Assembly: GCA_003167415.1 (NCBI GenBank)
Contig: PMTF01000006.1
Span: 50,898-114,897, forward strand
Source: Acidimicrobiaceae bacterium
GTDB taxonomy: Bacteria; Actinomycetota; Acidimicrobiia; Acidimicrobiales; RAAP-2
Reading direction: 5' to 3'
DNA length: 64,000 nucleotides
The number at the start of each line of letters is the position of its first letter. Position 1 is the stretch's first letter. The position numbers and the translations under genes were made by a program. Shown here one piece after another: positions 31,706-39,031 of this stretch. The notes below the pieces were generated by a model. It had not been told where the DNA came from. It worked only from the letters and a program-made list of their open reading frames with translations, and did no database searches.

Positions 31706-33199
31706 ATGACAGACAATCCAATCGATTCAATGCCAGGTATTTCAGTTGAGGCCGGTCCCGACCCGAAACGATGGTCCATCCTTCTAATCGTCGTCATTGC
31801 TCAATTGATGGTGGTGCTAGACGCTTCGATCGTGACCATAGCGCTGCCATCGGCGCAGCGATCGCTGCACTTTTCGGTCGCGAACCGACAGTGGGTCATC
31901 ACGGCATACTCGTTTGCTTTCGGCGGGCTGTTGCTTCTTGGCGGTCGAATTGCCGACTTCGCGGGCCGGCGAAGGATTTTCATCGTTGGATTGATCGGCT
32001 TCGCGGCCGCGTCAGCGCTGGGCGGCTTAGCTGTGGACCAGGCCATGCTCTTTGGGTCTCGAGCCCTGCAGGGCGCTTTCGCAGCGTTGATGGCTCCCGG
32101 GGCGTTGTCCATATTGACGAATACTTTCCAGGACAACCCAGGAGAACGCGCCAAGGCCTTCGGTGCCTACGGAGCCGTGGGGGGCGCCGGAGCGGCGATC
32201 GGGGTGCTAGCAGGAGGGCTCCTCACCGAGTACGCGTCGTGGCGATGGTGCTTTCTGATCAACGTACCCATTGCCTTGCTCACGGCGGTGGCCGCATCAC
32301 GCGTTGTCCGAGAAACTCGGTCCATCGGAAAGACCGGATACGACATCCCTGGCGCAGTGCTTTCAACGGCGGGAATCGTCAGTCTCGTTTACGGCTTCAC
32401 GAAGGCCGTCGCGGACGGCTGGTCGTCGGCAACGACGCTGAGTCTCGTCATTGGGGGTGTGATCCTATTAGTTGCCTTTGTCGTGGTGGAGGCCCGCTCG
32501 GCTTATCCACTCTTGCCGTTGCGCGTCGTCCTGGAACGGAATCGTGGGGGTGCCTACCTAGCGACATTGCTCATCGTCGTGGGAATGTTCGCCATGTTTC
32601 TGTTCGTGAGCTACTACATGCAGCTAATCCTTCATTACTCGGCTGCCAAAGCGGGCGTGGCCTTTCTTCCATTCGCGCTCGGAGTGATCGTCGCCGCCGG
32701 GTTGGCGACCCCACTCGTGCCAAAAGTTGGCCCCCGCATTGTCATATCTTCCGGCCTACTTATTGCCGGCGGGGGCATGTTGTGGTTGACCCAGATCGGC
32801 GTGCACACTTCGTATTGGACTCACCTGCTGCCTCAACTGATAGTCATGAGCCTCGGCATGGGTCTGGCTTTCCCCGCTCTGAGCAGTACCGCACTGACCA
32901 AAGTGAGACCGGAAGATTCCGGTGTGGCGAGTTCGCTGCTCAATGCTTCGCAACAAGTTGGTGCGTCCCTCGGAGCGGCGTTACTCAACACCATCGCCGC
33001 CACAGCGACAGCCAGTTATATCGTCTCTCACGGAACGAGTCTCACGGAAGAGGCAATAGTGCACGGGTTTACAGTGGCCTTTGCCGTTGGGGCCGCAATT
33101 CTGGCGGCGGGCGCGATTGTCAGTGCACTGCTCGTCCAGGGCCCGACGAAGGCATTTCTGAACCCGGTAGCCGCGAGTGCTAGTGAACTCCAACCATGA
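31706..33199 (+). CDS. MFS drug exporter, DHA2 (EmrB/QacA) family
   Basis: 497 residues from ATG 31706, which has GAGGAGG 6 bases upstream. There are about 14 transmembrane helices. Motif A-like GGRIADFAGRRRIFIVG follows helix 2, and motif C-type GAYGAVGGAGAAIGVLAGG lies in helix 5. DASIVTIALPSAQRSL in helix 1 has the conserved Asp. It exports drugs or metabolites by proton antiport in the cell membrane. It probably removes the substrate or an intermediate of the surrounding pathway. Confidence 0.92.
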   Translation: MTDNPIDSMPGISVEAGPDPKRWSILLIVVIAQLMVVLDASIVTIALPSAQRSLHFSVANRQWVITAYSFAFGGLLLLGGRIADFAGRRRIFIVGLIGFAAASALGGLAVDQAMLFGSRALQGAFAALMAPGALSILTNTFQDNPGERAKAFGAYGAVGGAGAAIGVLAGGLLTEYASWRWCFLINVPIALLTAVAASRVVRETRSIGKTGYDIPGAVLSTAGIVSLVYGFTKAVADGWSSATTLSLVIGGVILLVAFVVVEARSAYPLLPLRVVLERNRGGAYLATLLIVVGMFAMFLFVSYYMQLILHYSAAKAGVAFLPFALGVIVAAGLATPLVPKVGPRIVISSGLLIAGGGMLWLTQIGVHTSYWTHLLPQLIVMSLGMGLAFPALSSTALTKVRPEDSGVASSLLNASQQVGASLGAALLNTIAATATASYIVSHGTSLTEEAIVHGFTVAFAVGAAILAAGAIVSALLVQGPTKAFLNPVAASASELQP

Positions 33200-33624
33200 G
33201 TTCGCCGATAGACGAACTTCACGAATGGAATCGCAAGATGGTTGAAGAGTTTCGCGCCAACGGAGGCAAGCCCGGCGGCCCCTTCGCGGGATCGCCCTTG
33301 CTGTTGCTCCACACGATTGGTGCCCGTACCGGTGAAGAACGTATCAATCCCTTGATGTATCAAGACCTCATGAACGGCAAGGTCGCGGTATTCGCTACTG
33401 CTAACGGTGCACCGACTCATCCTGACTGGTACTACAACCTCGTCGTAAATCCGAACGTCAGCGCGGAGATCGGGTCTGAGTCACGCCGGTTTCGTGCCTC
33501 CACCGCACTCGGCGAAGAACGAGAAGAGGTCTGGTCTCGACAGAAGCTACGCTTCCCAAGCTTCGCCGATTTCGAGGAAATGACGATCCGTCAGATCCCA
33601 GTTGTCATCCTCGAGCCAAAGTGA
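33196..33624 (+). CDS. Deazaflavin (F420)-dependent nitroreductase family protein
   Basis: 142 residues; the ATG overlaps the MFS stop (ATGA). It matches the Ddn/PF04075 family: MVEEFRANGGKPGGPFAGSP, LLLHTIGARTGEERINPLMY, VFATANGAPTHPDWYYNLV and NPNVSAEIGSESRRFRAS. These split-barrel proteins use F420H2 to reduce quinones or nitro compounds and occur mainly in Actinobacteria and Chloroflexi. It is the last gene of the catabolic operon. The following 33625-33760 is empty. Confidence 0.88.
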   Translation: MSSPIDELHEWNRKMVEEFRANGGKPGGPFAGSPLLLLHTIGARTGEERINPLMYQDLMNGKVAVFATANGAPTHPDWYYNLVVNPNVSAEIGSESRRFRASTALGEEREEVWSRQKLRFPSFADFEEMTIRQIPVVILEPK

Positions 33625-33760
33625 TTCGGCGTCAAGAGGTTGCGTTGATGTCATCTCACGACGAACCAACATTCGAAGAGACGGGAGAGAACGCACGGCT
33701 TCCACCCTCGCCTGAGTGCTCGATCTCAACGAATTGAGTCGCAACTCAGAATCATCCTCC

Positions 33761-34354
33761 TCAGGCCAGCGGACCCTGCTGTCTGATCGTCTCGACCGAC
33801 TCCATCGCTTTGCGGAGTTTAAGTAGCCACTCGTCGGCGTTTGTCGCAACTAATTTGACGCACCAAGCCAACGCATCGGAACGACTGCGAGCCACGCCGC
33901 TATCCACCAGCGTGTCGAGAACCGTTCGCTCGGATTGGCGAAGTCGGGTCATTACCGGTATCGACAGGTGGGTGAAGATGTGTCTGGTGTCGCCGATCTC
34001 AGCTCCCCAGCTAATGACTTTGCCGAAGTGATGCTGACCTTCTCTAGCAATCGTCATTCGCTCCTCGCGAGTCTCCTCACGGAACCTCGTGATTCGGCCA
34101 GTTTCAGCCGCCGCTTTGGCCACGGGGTCGACCTCATCGCCCAAATCGAGTGCGGGGAGCCTTCCAATGATCAGTATTTCGTCGTGATCGATGGTCACCG
34201 TCGGCGACTGCTCAAACCAACTTTCGGGCAGGCGACCGATAATCCAGCCCGAAATCTCCTCGGACGAGATCGTCTCCGGCCCGATCGATGATTGAGAGCG
34301 TTGTTCTCCTCGAGCGCTTCTCTTGGTTCGATTCGCAGATTTACTCGACTCCAT
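33761..34354 (-). CDS. Actinobacterial protein with an RHH-like C-terminus, unknown
   Basis: 197 residues from ATG 34354, with AGGAGG 6 bases upstream. The N-terminus is Lys/Ser/Arg-rich. The central part ISGWIIGRLPESWFEQSP and VTIDHDEILIIGRLP is followed by GRITRFREETREERM, and the C-terminal part has TVLDTLVDSGVARSRSDALA, as in a recurrent actinobacterial family whose end resembles a ribbon-helix-helix or helical regulator. It is the last gene of element 2. Three TAATTA hexamers in its upstream region are candidate autoregulatory sites. Confidence 0.6.
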   Translation of the reverse strand: MESSKSANRTKRSARGEQRSQSSIGPETISSEEISGWIIGRLPESWFEQSPTVTIDHDEILIIGRLPALDLGDEVDPVAKAAAETGRITRFREETREERMTIAREGQHHFGKVISWGAEIGDTRHIFTHLSIPVMTRLRQSERTVLDTLVDSGVARSRSDALAWCVKLVATNADEWLLKLRKAMESVETIRQQGPLA

Positions 34355-34364
34355 CTGTGCCTCC

Positions 34365-34384
34365 TAATTATAATTACTTAATTA
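34365..34384 (-). promoter_or_regulatory. Triple TAATTA site
   Basis: Self-complementary TAATTA hexamers occur at 34365, 34371 and 34379, just upstream of the ribosome site of the RHH-like gene. In this moderately GC-rich context they stand out as an AT-rich regulatory site. Confidence 0.45.
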
Positions 34385-34436
34385 CAGTCTATCAACTCTT
34401 GCAGCAGGATAGTGAACGGATCTGTCGAGTTATAGT

Positions 34437-34524
34437 GGACCCCTCCCTAGATCGGTGGTGGCAGGGTTGTGGCCAAAATCGTGATTCCTCAAGCGCTTAG
34501 CGGTCTTCTAATTCGGTTTCGAGG
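34437..34524 (+). repeat. About 90-bp repeat, copy 4 (right end of element 2)
   Basis: Starts GGACCCCTCCCTAGATCGGT and ends TTTCGAGGTG. It leads into the arm repeats and scar in the same order as element 0. The gene-free stretch 34355-34853 is made of element ends: this repeat, arm repeats, scar, and the left end of element 3. Confidence 0.65.
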
Positions 34525-34530
34525 TGGTTT

Positions 34531-34552
34531 TGGGCATTGAACGGGCATGAAC
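34531..34552 (+). other. Paired arm-type repeats, right end of element 2
   Basis: TGGGCATTGAA and CGGGCATGAAC, 11-bp period, about 80 bases before the scar at 34634; counterpart of 2119-2140. Confidence 0.55.
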
Positions 34553-34633
34553 GGCGCTATTTTTACGAAAAAATGGCACTTTTGACGCATAAACGTGCTG
34601 TGCAAAAATCGGCCTTCACGAGGAATTACGAAG

Positions 34634-34679
34634 CACCCCCAACGGGATTCGAACCCGTGCCGCCACCTTGAAAGGGTGG
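34634..34679 (-). repeat. Attachment-site scar: 3' half of tRNA-Glu, copy 3
   Basis: 46 bases identical to the 3' half of the intact tRNA-Glu; junction between element 2 and element 3. The preceding GGAATTACGAAG is shared with the scar at 2222 but not with those at 13208 and 41618, in line with the two end families. Confidence 0.9.
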
Positions 34680-34759
34680 GCGAATTCTCAATGCACCAAT
34701 ACTGAAACCGCTGATCAACGACATTATTCAATGACGGAACCTTGTGTCCGCAAAGGCTT

Positions 34760-34781
34760 CGGGCATACTGCGGGCATAGAC
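34760..34781 (+). other. Paired arm-type repeats, left end of element 3
   Basis: CGGGCATACTG followed by CGGGCATAGAC, counterpart of 2348-2369. Confidence 0.6.
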
Positions 34782-34853
34782 GATATTGATGGATGTTGGT
34801 CAGTTTGCGGCCCCGCGGGACCGAACGTCGAAACATGAGGTACCCTTTACCGC

Positions 34854-35204
34854 ATGGTAGTAGGTGGTAACGACAAGCTCCTGGCGCAGATGCGCAGAGG
34901 TTCAATCGAGTACTGCGTGTTGGCTCTGTTGCAATCGGGTGATCGATACGGCTTCGAGATCACTCGCGAACTCGCTGCCGCGGACGGATTGGTCACCAGC
35001 GAAGGCACGGTCTATCCGATTTTGACGCGATTGCGAAACGTTGGTCTGGTCGATACCTACTGGCAGGAGTCATCAGAAGGGCCGCCGCGGCGCTATTACC
35101 GAATTACTTCAGAAGGCGAGCTCGCTTTGAAACCGTTCGTTGAGCAGTGGGAGCGCTTCCGCGACGCTGTCGACGCCATCTTGAGAAGAGGTAATTCGAA
35201 GTGA
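34854..35204 (+). CDS. PadR-family transcriptional regulator
   Basis: 116 residues. Winged-helix of the PadR type: MRRGSIEYCVLALLQSGDRY with GFEITRELA, TSEGTVYPILTRLRNVGLVD (recognition helix) and PPRRYYRITSEGELAL (wing). It is a dimeric repressor that senses small molecules or pairs with an adjacent membrane protein. Its stop overlaps the GTG start of the HAAS-domain gene, the classic PadR/HAAS operon arrangement. The promoter region around GGTACCC (34838) has short inverted repeats that may be its operator. Confidence 0.9.
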   Translation: MVVGGNDKLLAQMRRGSIEYCVLALLQSGDRYGFEITRELAAADGLVTSEGTVYPILTRLRNVGLVDTYWQESSEGPPRRYYRITSEGELALKPFVEQWERFRDAVDAILRRGNSK

Positions 35205-36016
35205 CGAATCAAGATACAACGCAAGATCTGGTCAACCACTATCTCATGACATTGAGAAATCAGTTGTACGAGGTTCCGCTTACTGCGCGCGACGAGTTCA
35301 TGAATGAAATCACCGAGCACATTGCCGAAGGTCGTGCCAATTTAGATCCAGGAGACATCGAAGGGCTGAGCACGTTGCTCGCGCATATCGGAAGTCCTTC
35401 GGAGCTGGCGAGAGAAGTCATCGCGGGCCAGCGAGAACAGCAGCGGCAGATGGGTTGGTTACGACGAGTTCGGCTTGGTCCGGCACTCGCTCTACTGGTC
35501 GCGATCTTCGTCGTCGCCGGCCTCCTATGGTTGACGCATTACCAACCATTGCGACAATCACCACTTTCGCAAACAGGACCCTCGATTTCTTATGCCAGCG
35601 GAAAGTACGTTCCACAAGTGAACGCTGCGAGCAGCGATCTCCCAGGCGAGGTGCCTATCTGGAACATGCCCAAAGGGACGTCGACAGTTCACATAACCGT
35701 GTCGATCGAAAATGCGGGAGGTTTTCCGATCAAAATCACCGGCGTGCAGTCACCCACGCAGGGTTGGACAATGTTTGGGCCGGCACAAGTTGGTTTCGGC
35801 CAATATGAGGGAGGGCCAACACGTCCATTCCATCCCTTCACCGTAGGCGGACATCAAGAATCGGAGGTCTCGTTAGCGATTCCAATGCATTGCATGGCGA
35901 ACTCGGAAACCGTCGAACTGTCCAGGGTATTGGTGTCAACATCTTTCTTCGGTCAGACGCATCAGACTTGGATCAACACTGCGCCGTTCAATATTGTGTT
36001 TGCCAAGTCTTGTTGA
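35201..36016 (+). CDS. HAAS-domain membrane protein, partner of PadR
   Basis: 271 residues, GTG start overlapping the padR stop (GTGA). The N-terminal HAAS/DUF1700-like domain (residues about 8-75: HYLMTLRNQLYEVPLTARDE, then EITEHIAEGRANLDPGD and HIGSPSELAREVIAG) is cytoplasmic. One transmembrane helix follows near 88-108 (LGPALALLVAIFVVAGLLWL). The remaining 160 residues should be outside and are beta-rich. Known pairs use the PadR protein to control the HAAS gene. The outer domain is not recognised. Confidence 0.75.
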   Translation: MTNQDTTQDLVNHYLMTLRNQLYEVPLTARDEFMNEITEHIAEGRANLDPGDIEGLSTLLAHIGSPSELAREVIAGQREQQRQMGWLRRVRLGPALALLVAIFVVAGLLWLTHYQPLRQSPLSQTGPSISYASGKYVPQVNAASSDLPGEVPIWNMPKGTSTVHITVSIENAGGFPIKITGVQSPTQGWTMFGPAQVGFGQYEGGPTRPFHPFTVGGHQESEVSLAIPMHCMANSETVELSRVLVSTSFFGQTHQTWINTAPFNIVFAKSC

Positions 36017-36097
36017 AGCGAAATTGTGTTTGATATTGGAAGCGACTGCATGCTCACGCGCGATGCTGAAGATCGTCTTATAAGTGCGGGTTCAATT

Positions 36098-36130
36098 CGC
36101 GGGGCCGACGTCAACATTCTCCGACTGGCG
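36098..36130 (+). repeat. Dispersed intergenic repeat, copy 7
   Basis: CGCGGGGCCGACGTCAACAT followed by TCTCCGACTGGCG. Same variant as copies 4 and 8, and located in element 3, showing that the repeat is shared by elements 1 and 3. Confidence 0.6.
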
Positions 36131-36230
36131 TATACAAGACTGGAAACATGGGAGAACCTTCGCGACCAAGCCTTAAGTGCTCGCCGCTTTGGAGGATTCT
36201 CGAGGCTGAAACAGGAATACGGAGCGTCCC

Positions 36231-36734
36231 TTGTCCGGCTTATTGAAGCGACTTTGCGCGGTTGCGCTAATTGTCCTAGTTTGCCTCGCAGCATGGATTC
36301 TCAGCCGGCCCGCTCACTCCATTCCAAGCGGGAGTCAAGTCTTCTCCAGAGTCGTAGCGATTCGCGACGCAGTGCCTTCCAATGCTTCTAACCTCCAAGT
36401 CCAGTCCTCTGCGGCGTCATGGGTTTCAGGTTGTGCCGAAATTCCAGGTTCACGCGCCGGCTGGACCACTGATCAGGTGTCGGTCATGTTTTTCGACACC
36501 AGTAATCGAGTAACCGTCATTGCAAAGATTGATCGCGCCCTTAGAAGTCAAGGATGGCAACGTCACGACTCTAAGCCGCGTCCCTCGGATGGTCGTCTGC
36601 CGCACTGGACTCTTGACGTGAAGAGCGCGCACGTTGTTCAGGCTTGGGCTTTTCCTGTTGGACCCGGCACGCATCACTGGTATTTCAGCGCGAGTTGGAA
36701 CCCTCCGGGTCCCAGAGGGCAAGGTTGCCCCTAG
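36231..36734 (+). CDS. Exported protein, unknown
   Basis: About 167 residues. The frame opens with TTG at 36231 (a TTG at 36243 is an alternative; GGAG lies nearby). An N-terminal hydrophobic segment KRLCAVALIVLVCLAAWIL serves as signal or anchor. The rest is a small globular domain with a likely disulfide (C68 near ASWVSGCAEIPG and the C-terminal Cys), and strands ending in THHWYFSASWNPPG. No family is recognised. It lies between two dispersed repeat copies. Confidence 0.5.
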   Translation: MSGLLKRLCAVALIVLVCLAAWILSRPAHSIPSGSQVFSRVVAIRDAVPSNASNLQVQSSAASWVSGCAEIPGSRAGWTTDQVSVMFFDTSNRVTVIAKIDRALRSQGWQRHDSKPRPSDGRLPHWTLDVKSAHVVQAWAFPVGPGTHHWYFSASWNPPGPRGQGCP

Positions 36735-36756
36735 GCACCTTTCGACTTCGCATTAA

Positions 36757-36789
36757 CGGAGGGCCGACGTCAACAATCTCCGACTGGCG
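36757..36789 (+). repeat. Dispersed intergenic repeat, copy 8
   Basis: CGGAGGGCCGACGTCAACAA followed by TCTCCGACTGGCG. Nearly identical to copy 7, 660 bases away. Confidence 0.65.
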
Positions 36790-36881
36790 CCTCATTGAGT
36801 GGTCGAAGAATGCCCCGTCTCATCCAACTCGAGCGTCAAAGTGGTTCGAGTGTTAGAGCCGCAGAAGTTAATGGATGGTCT

Positions 36882-37496
36882 CTATTGAATCCTCATCGAG
36901 TCCAGCATCTTCCGAAGCAGTCGTTGATCTTCCGACACACCTGGGTTGCGGAAGTACACGTCGAACTGGTAGTAGTTGTCGGGCACGCCTCTGTCAATGA
37001 AGATCCAATACTCAGTGGTCGCGGCTAGCGATCGGTTTGGCTTCCTGATCAAAGTCTCTCGAGCCGCATGATGGTCCACCACAAGGTGTCGTCCTGTATC
37101 ATCAGCGATCGTCCATCCCGGCATACCACCTGAGACAAACGTGACGAGCACTCCGCCGCGCCTGAGTGTCTTGACCGGAAAGCCACAACTGATCGTGGTC
37201 GAAATGCCTGAACGAGTGGTCTTGCAAGGCTGGTGCATCGGCTGATTCGATAGGAAAGCAACATCGGTCGTCATGGTTGTCTCTTCCGTGTACTTACTCA
37301 AAGTCCAACAAGAGGGATAGCGGAAGCTGGTACCACCTGTCCCTAGGACTTTGGTTCCGAGACAACTCCGTACGTTCGCGGCGCTGGGCGGCGGATTACT
37401 GGCTTTGGGCGCGAACGCATAATGGTCAATAAGGAGCGCTAGCGCTGCTACGACCACAAGCAGAACTGCGATGAAAAACGTCGGACGCCGCTTCAC
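36882..37496 (-). CDS. Membrane-anchored extracytoplasmic protein, unknown
   Basis: 204 residues from GTG 37496 (VKRRPTFFIAVLLVVVAALA, an N-terminal anchor). The frame is open to 37649, but that part overlaps the esterase gene. The outside domain has four Cys and strands such as GTSFRYPSCWTLSKYTEETT, typical of small lipoprotein-like domains that begin with a FRYPxxW motif, and ends in VYFRNPGVSEDQRLLRKMLD. No enzymatic motif is seen. It is downstream of the esterase on the same strand. Confidence 0.55.
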   Translation of the reverse strand: MKRRPTFFIAVLLVVVAALALLIDHYAFAPKASNPPPSAANVRSCLGTKVLGTGGTSFRYPSCWTLSKYTEETTMTTDVAFLSNQPMHQPCKTTRSGISTTISCGFPVKTLRRGGVLVTFVSGGMPGWTIADDTGRHLVVDHHAARETLIRKPNRSLAATTEYWIFIDRGVPDNYYQFDVYFRNPGVSEDQRLLRKMLDSMRIQ

Positions 37497-37570
37497 AATG
37501 AGATGGTACTTCTGCGTGATGGCGAGGGCGGTGCGACATGAACCCGCACCTAATCTATGTGCCGCCACTT

Positions 37571-38467
37571 TTAGTCGTGTACTACATACCTCGATAGAAA
37601 CTGGATCGATGGAGGCTCCTGAGCAAGGAAGAACGAATTGGTGTGACATCCCGAATCGAACACGACTTTTTCGGGATGCGGTACCGCTTGAACGAATGTC
37701 TTCACTCCCGGGAAGAAAGGGTCGTCGGTGCCGACCGCAACTCTCAACGGGAGTCCCGCGAGCTTTTCTGCGTGGGAAATCACGTCGTAGTGCTCAAACG
37801 ACCGTCGAGAGGCGAACGCGTTCGGATTTGCTTCTTGGGCCTGGTCGTACGTCGTCCAGATCGCCGGACTGATCGCCGCCACTCCGTGGATGAGGTGCGG
37901 CACGCTCTCGGCTATCGCCAGCGCACCGAATCCACCCATCGAGATGCCCATCAGCTTGATCTGCTGGGGTTGGCGGCCGAGACCCAACCCCTGGCACATG
38001 GGAATCAGCTCCTCCACCACCATGGCCATCGGGTCGTCGTGGGGATGCGGGGTCCAGTAGCCGTTTCCGCCGTCCACGGTCACAATGGCCATCGGCTCAT
38101 GCTGGGGTCGCAGTGCGACCGCCTGGGCGGGAGTCATGCCCTTGAGGGCCGTGACATGGTTGTCGCCGTAGCCGTGGAGGACGACGATAAGTGAAAGTTG
38201 GTCGCCACGTTGATGGCCAGGAGGATAGGCAATCGTGTAGCCAACAGAGCGACCGCGCGCGGAAGAAAAGAATTGATCGGAGAAGGACGGCCCGAGGGGA
38301 GCAAACGACAGAGTTGGCGCGGGAACGGAGCACGCTCCGTCAAGCTCGTCGAGCCGTTGTTTCCCGGGAAGGACCCCGTGATCCACGAGTTCGTAGGCGG
38401 TGGCACCTCCCACAGCCACGGCAGCGAGCCCAGATCCCAGCCACCAGAGCAGTCGTCGGCGAGACAC
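37571..38467 (-). CDS. Exported esterase (alpha/beta hydrolase, esterase D/antigen 85-like)
   Basis: 298 residues. The N-terminus MSRRRLLWWLGSGLAAVAVG with consecutive Arg resembles a Tat-type signal peptide. Catalytic parts: SLIVVLHGYGDN (oxyanion region), nucleophile S176 in GISMGGFGAL, Asp248/249 in VGTDDPFFPG, and His275 in DSGCHTNSFF. It probably hydrolyses esters outside the cell; related families include mycolyl transferases and PHB-type esterases. It is last before the integrase module in element 3. Confidence 0.85.
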   Translation of the reverse strand: MSRRRLLWWLGSGLAAVAVGGATAYELVDHGVLPGKQRLDELDGACSVPAPTLSFAPLGPSFSDQFFSSARGRSVGYTIAYPPGHQRGDQLSLIVVLHGYGDNHVTALKGMTPAQAVALRPQHEPMAIVTVDGGNGYWTPHPHDDPMAMVVEELIPMCQGLGLGRQPQQIKLMGISMGGFGALAIAESVPHLIHGVAAISPAIWTTYDQAQEANPNAFASRRSFEHYDVISHAEKLAGLPLRVAVGTDDPFFPGVKTFVQAVPHPEKVVFDSGCHTNSFFLAQEPPSIQFLSRYVVHD

Positions 38468-38558
38468 AGTCCGTGTGATTTCAGGTCCCTTCGCTCTTCG
38501 TCTTCACGCTATCTCCGCGCTTGGGCTGAACGACCCGTCAAGGCAAAGGCGGCGCTCC

Positions 38559-38788
38559 TTGTTTGACGTATATGTGGGTTCATCACGCTTGCTTTCCTTG
38601 GCCTTTGGTCGTGCCAAGTCCAACAGCCCGAGGACGGCGGGCGCGAAGCGCCAAGCCGTCCGTTCGGGCTACCTGGGTGATCATCAATATTCTTTAACAC
38701 TTCGCAATTCAAAAAATATTTGACGTCGTTCTCAAAGTTTCTGTTCGAAAACGAGGAAATGGGTGTGGCTGTCTTATAGAGGGCAAAT
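38559..38788 (+). other. 230-bp conserved block before the integrase (element 3 copy)
   Basis: Equal in length to 10630-10859 and strongly conserved, including the 44-base foldable core at 38626-38669 (GCCCGAGGACGG with CCGTTCGGGC, inner GGCGC-GAA-GCGCC). Here an extra GACGGC/GCCGTC pairing is possible. The integrase ATG is 244 bases downstream, versus 70 in element 1, so the block is not simply a fixed leader. Between the esterase and integrase (38468-39031) nothing else is identified. Confidence 0.65.
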
Positions 38789-39031
38789 ACTTCGTACATC
38801 TGTAAGGAGCAATATGAGACTGCCTAACGACACCGGATTAGGGAAACATCCGGCGACTGAGTCTGAGCAGATGCTCGGATACAGAGCTCAATAATGCGTG
38901 CGAGGACGAAACGGGCAATGGATCGGTCCAAGAATCTTGCGAGATGGCCCCAGTCTTTCAATCAAGTTTCTTGAATGACATCGTGCAACGGGCGACCGTT
39001 GTCATTGGCTAACTAGACAAGGACTTCGATC

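Larger units (their letters stand above)
13208..34633. mobile_element. Integrated element 2 at tRNA-Glu, without a visible integrase
   Basis: Bounded by scars at 13208 and 34634. Its end repeats (TGGGCATCGTA/TGGGCATTAAC at 13332; TGGGCATTGAA/CGGGCATGAAC at 34531) and right-end sequence match element 0 and differ from elements 1 and 3. About 21 kb of cargo comprises a ubiquitin-like cassette with PIN and ImmA/IrrE genes, an AlbA_2 gene and a catabolic cluster. No recombinase gene lies within these bounds, so it has lost its integrase, depends on one in trans, or is a composite of two older elements. Confidence 0.7.

Noticed and set aside
31771..33183. A 470-codon open frame within the MFS exporter gene, same strand
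   Set aside because: It is a shadow frame of the GC-biased exporter gene: Arg/Gly/Ser-rich, without hydrophobic or domain pattern, and the true frame has 14 helices, an MFS motif and a strong ribosome site.
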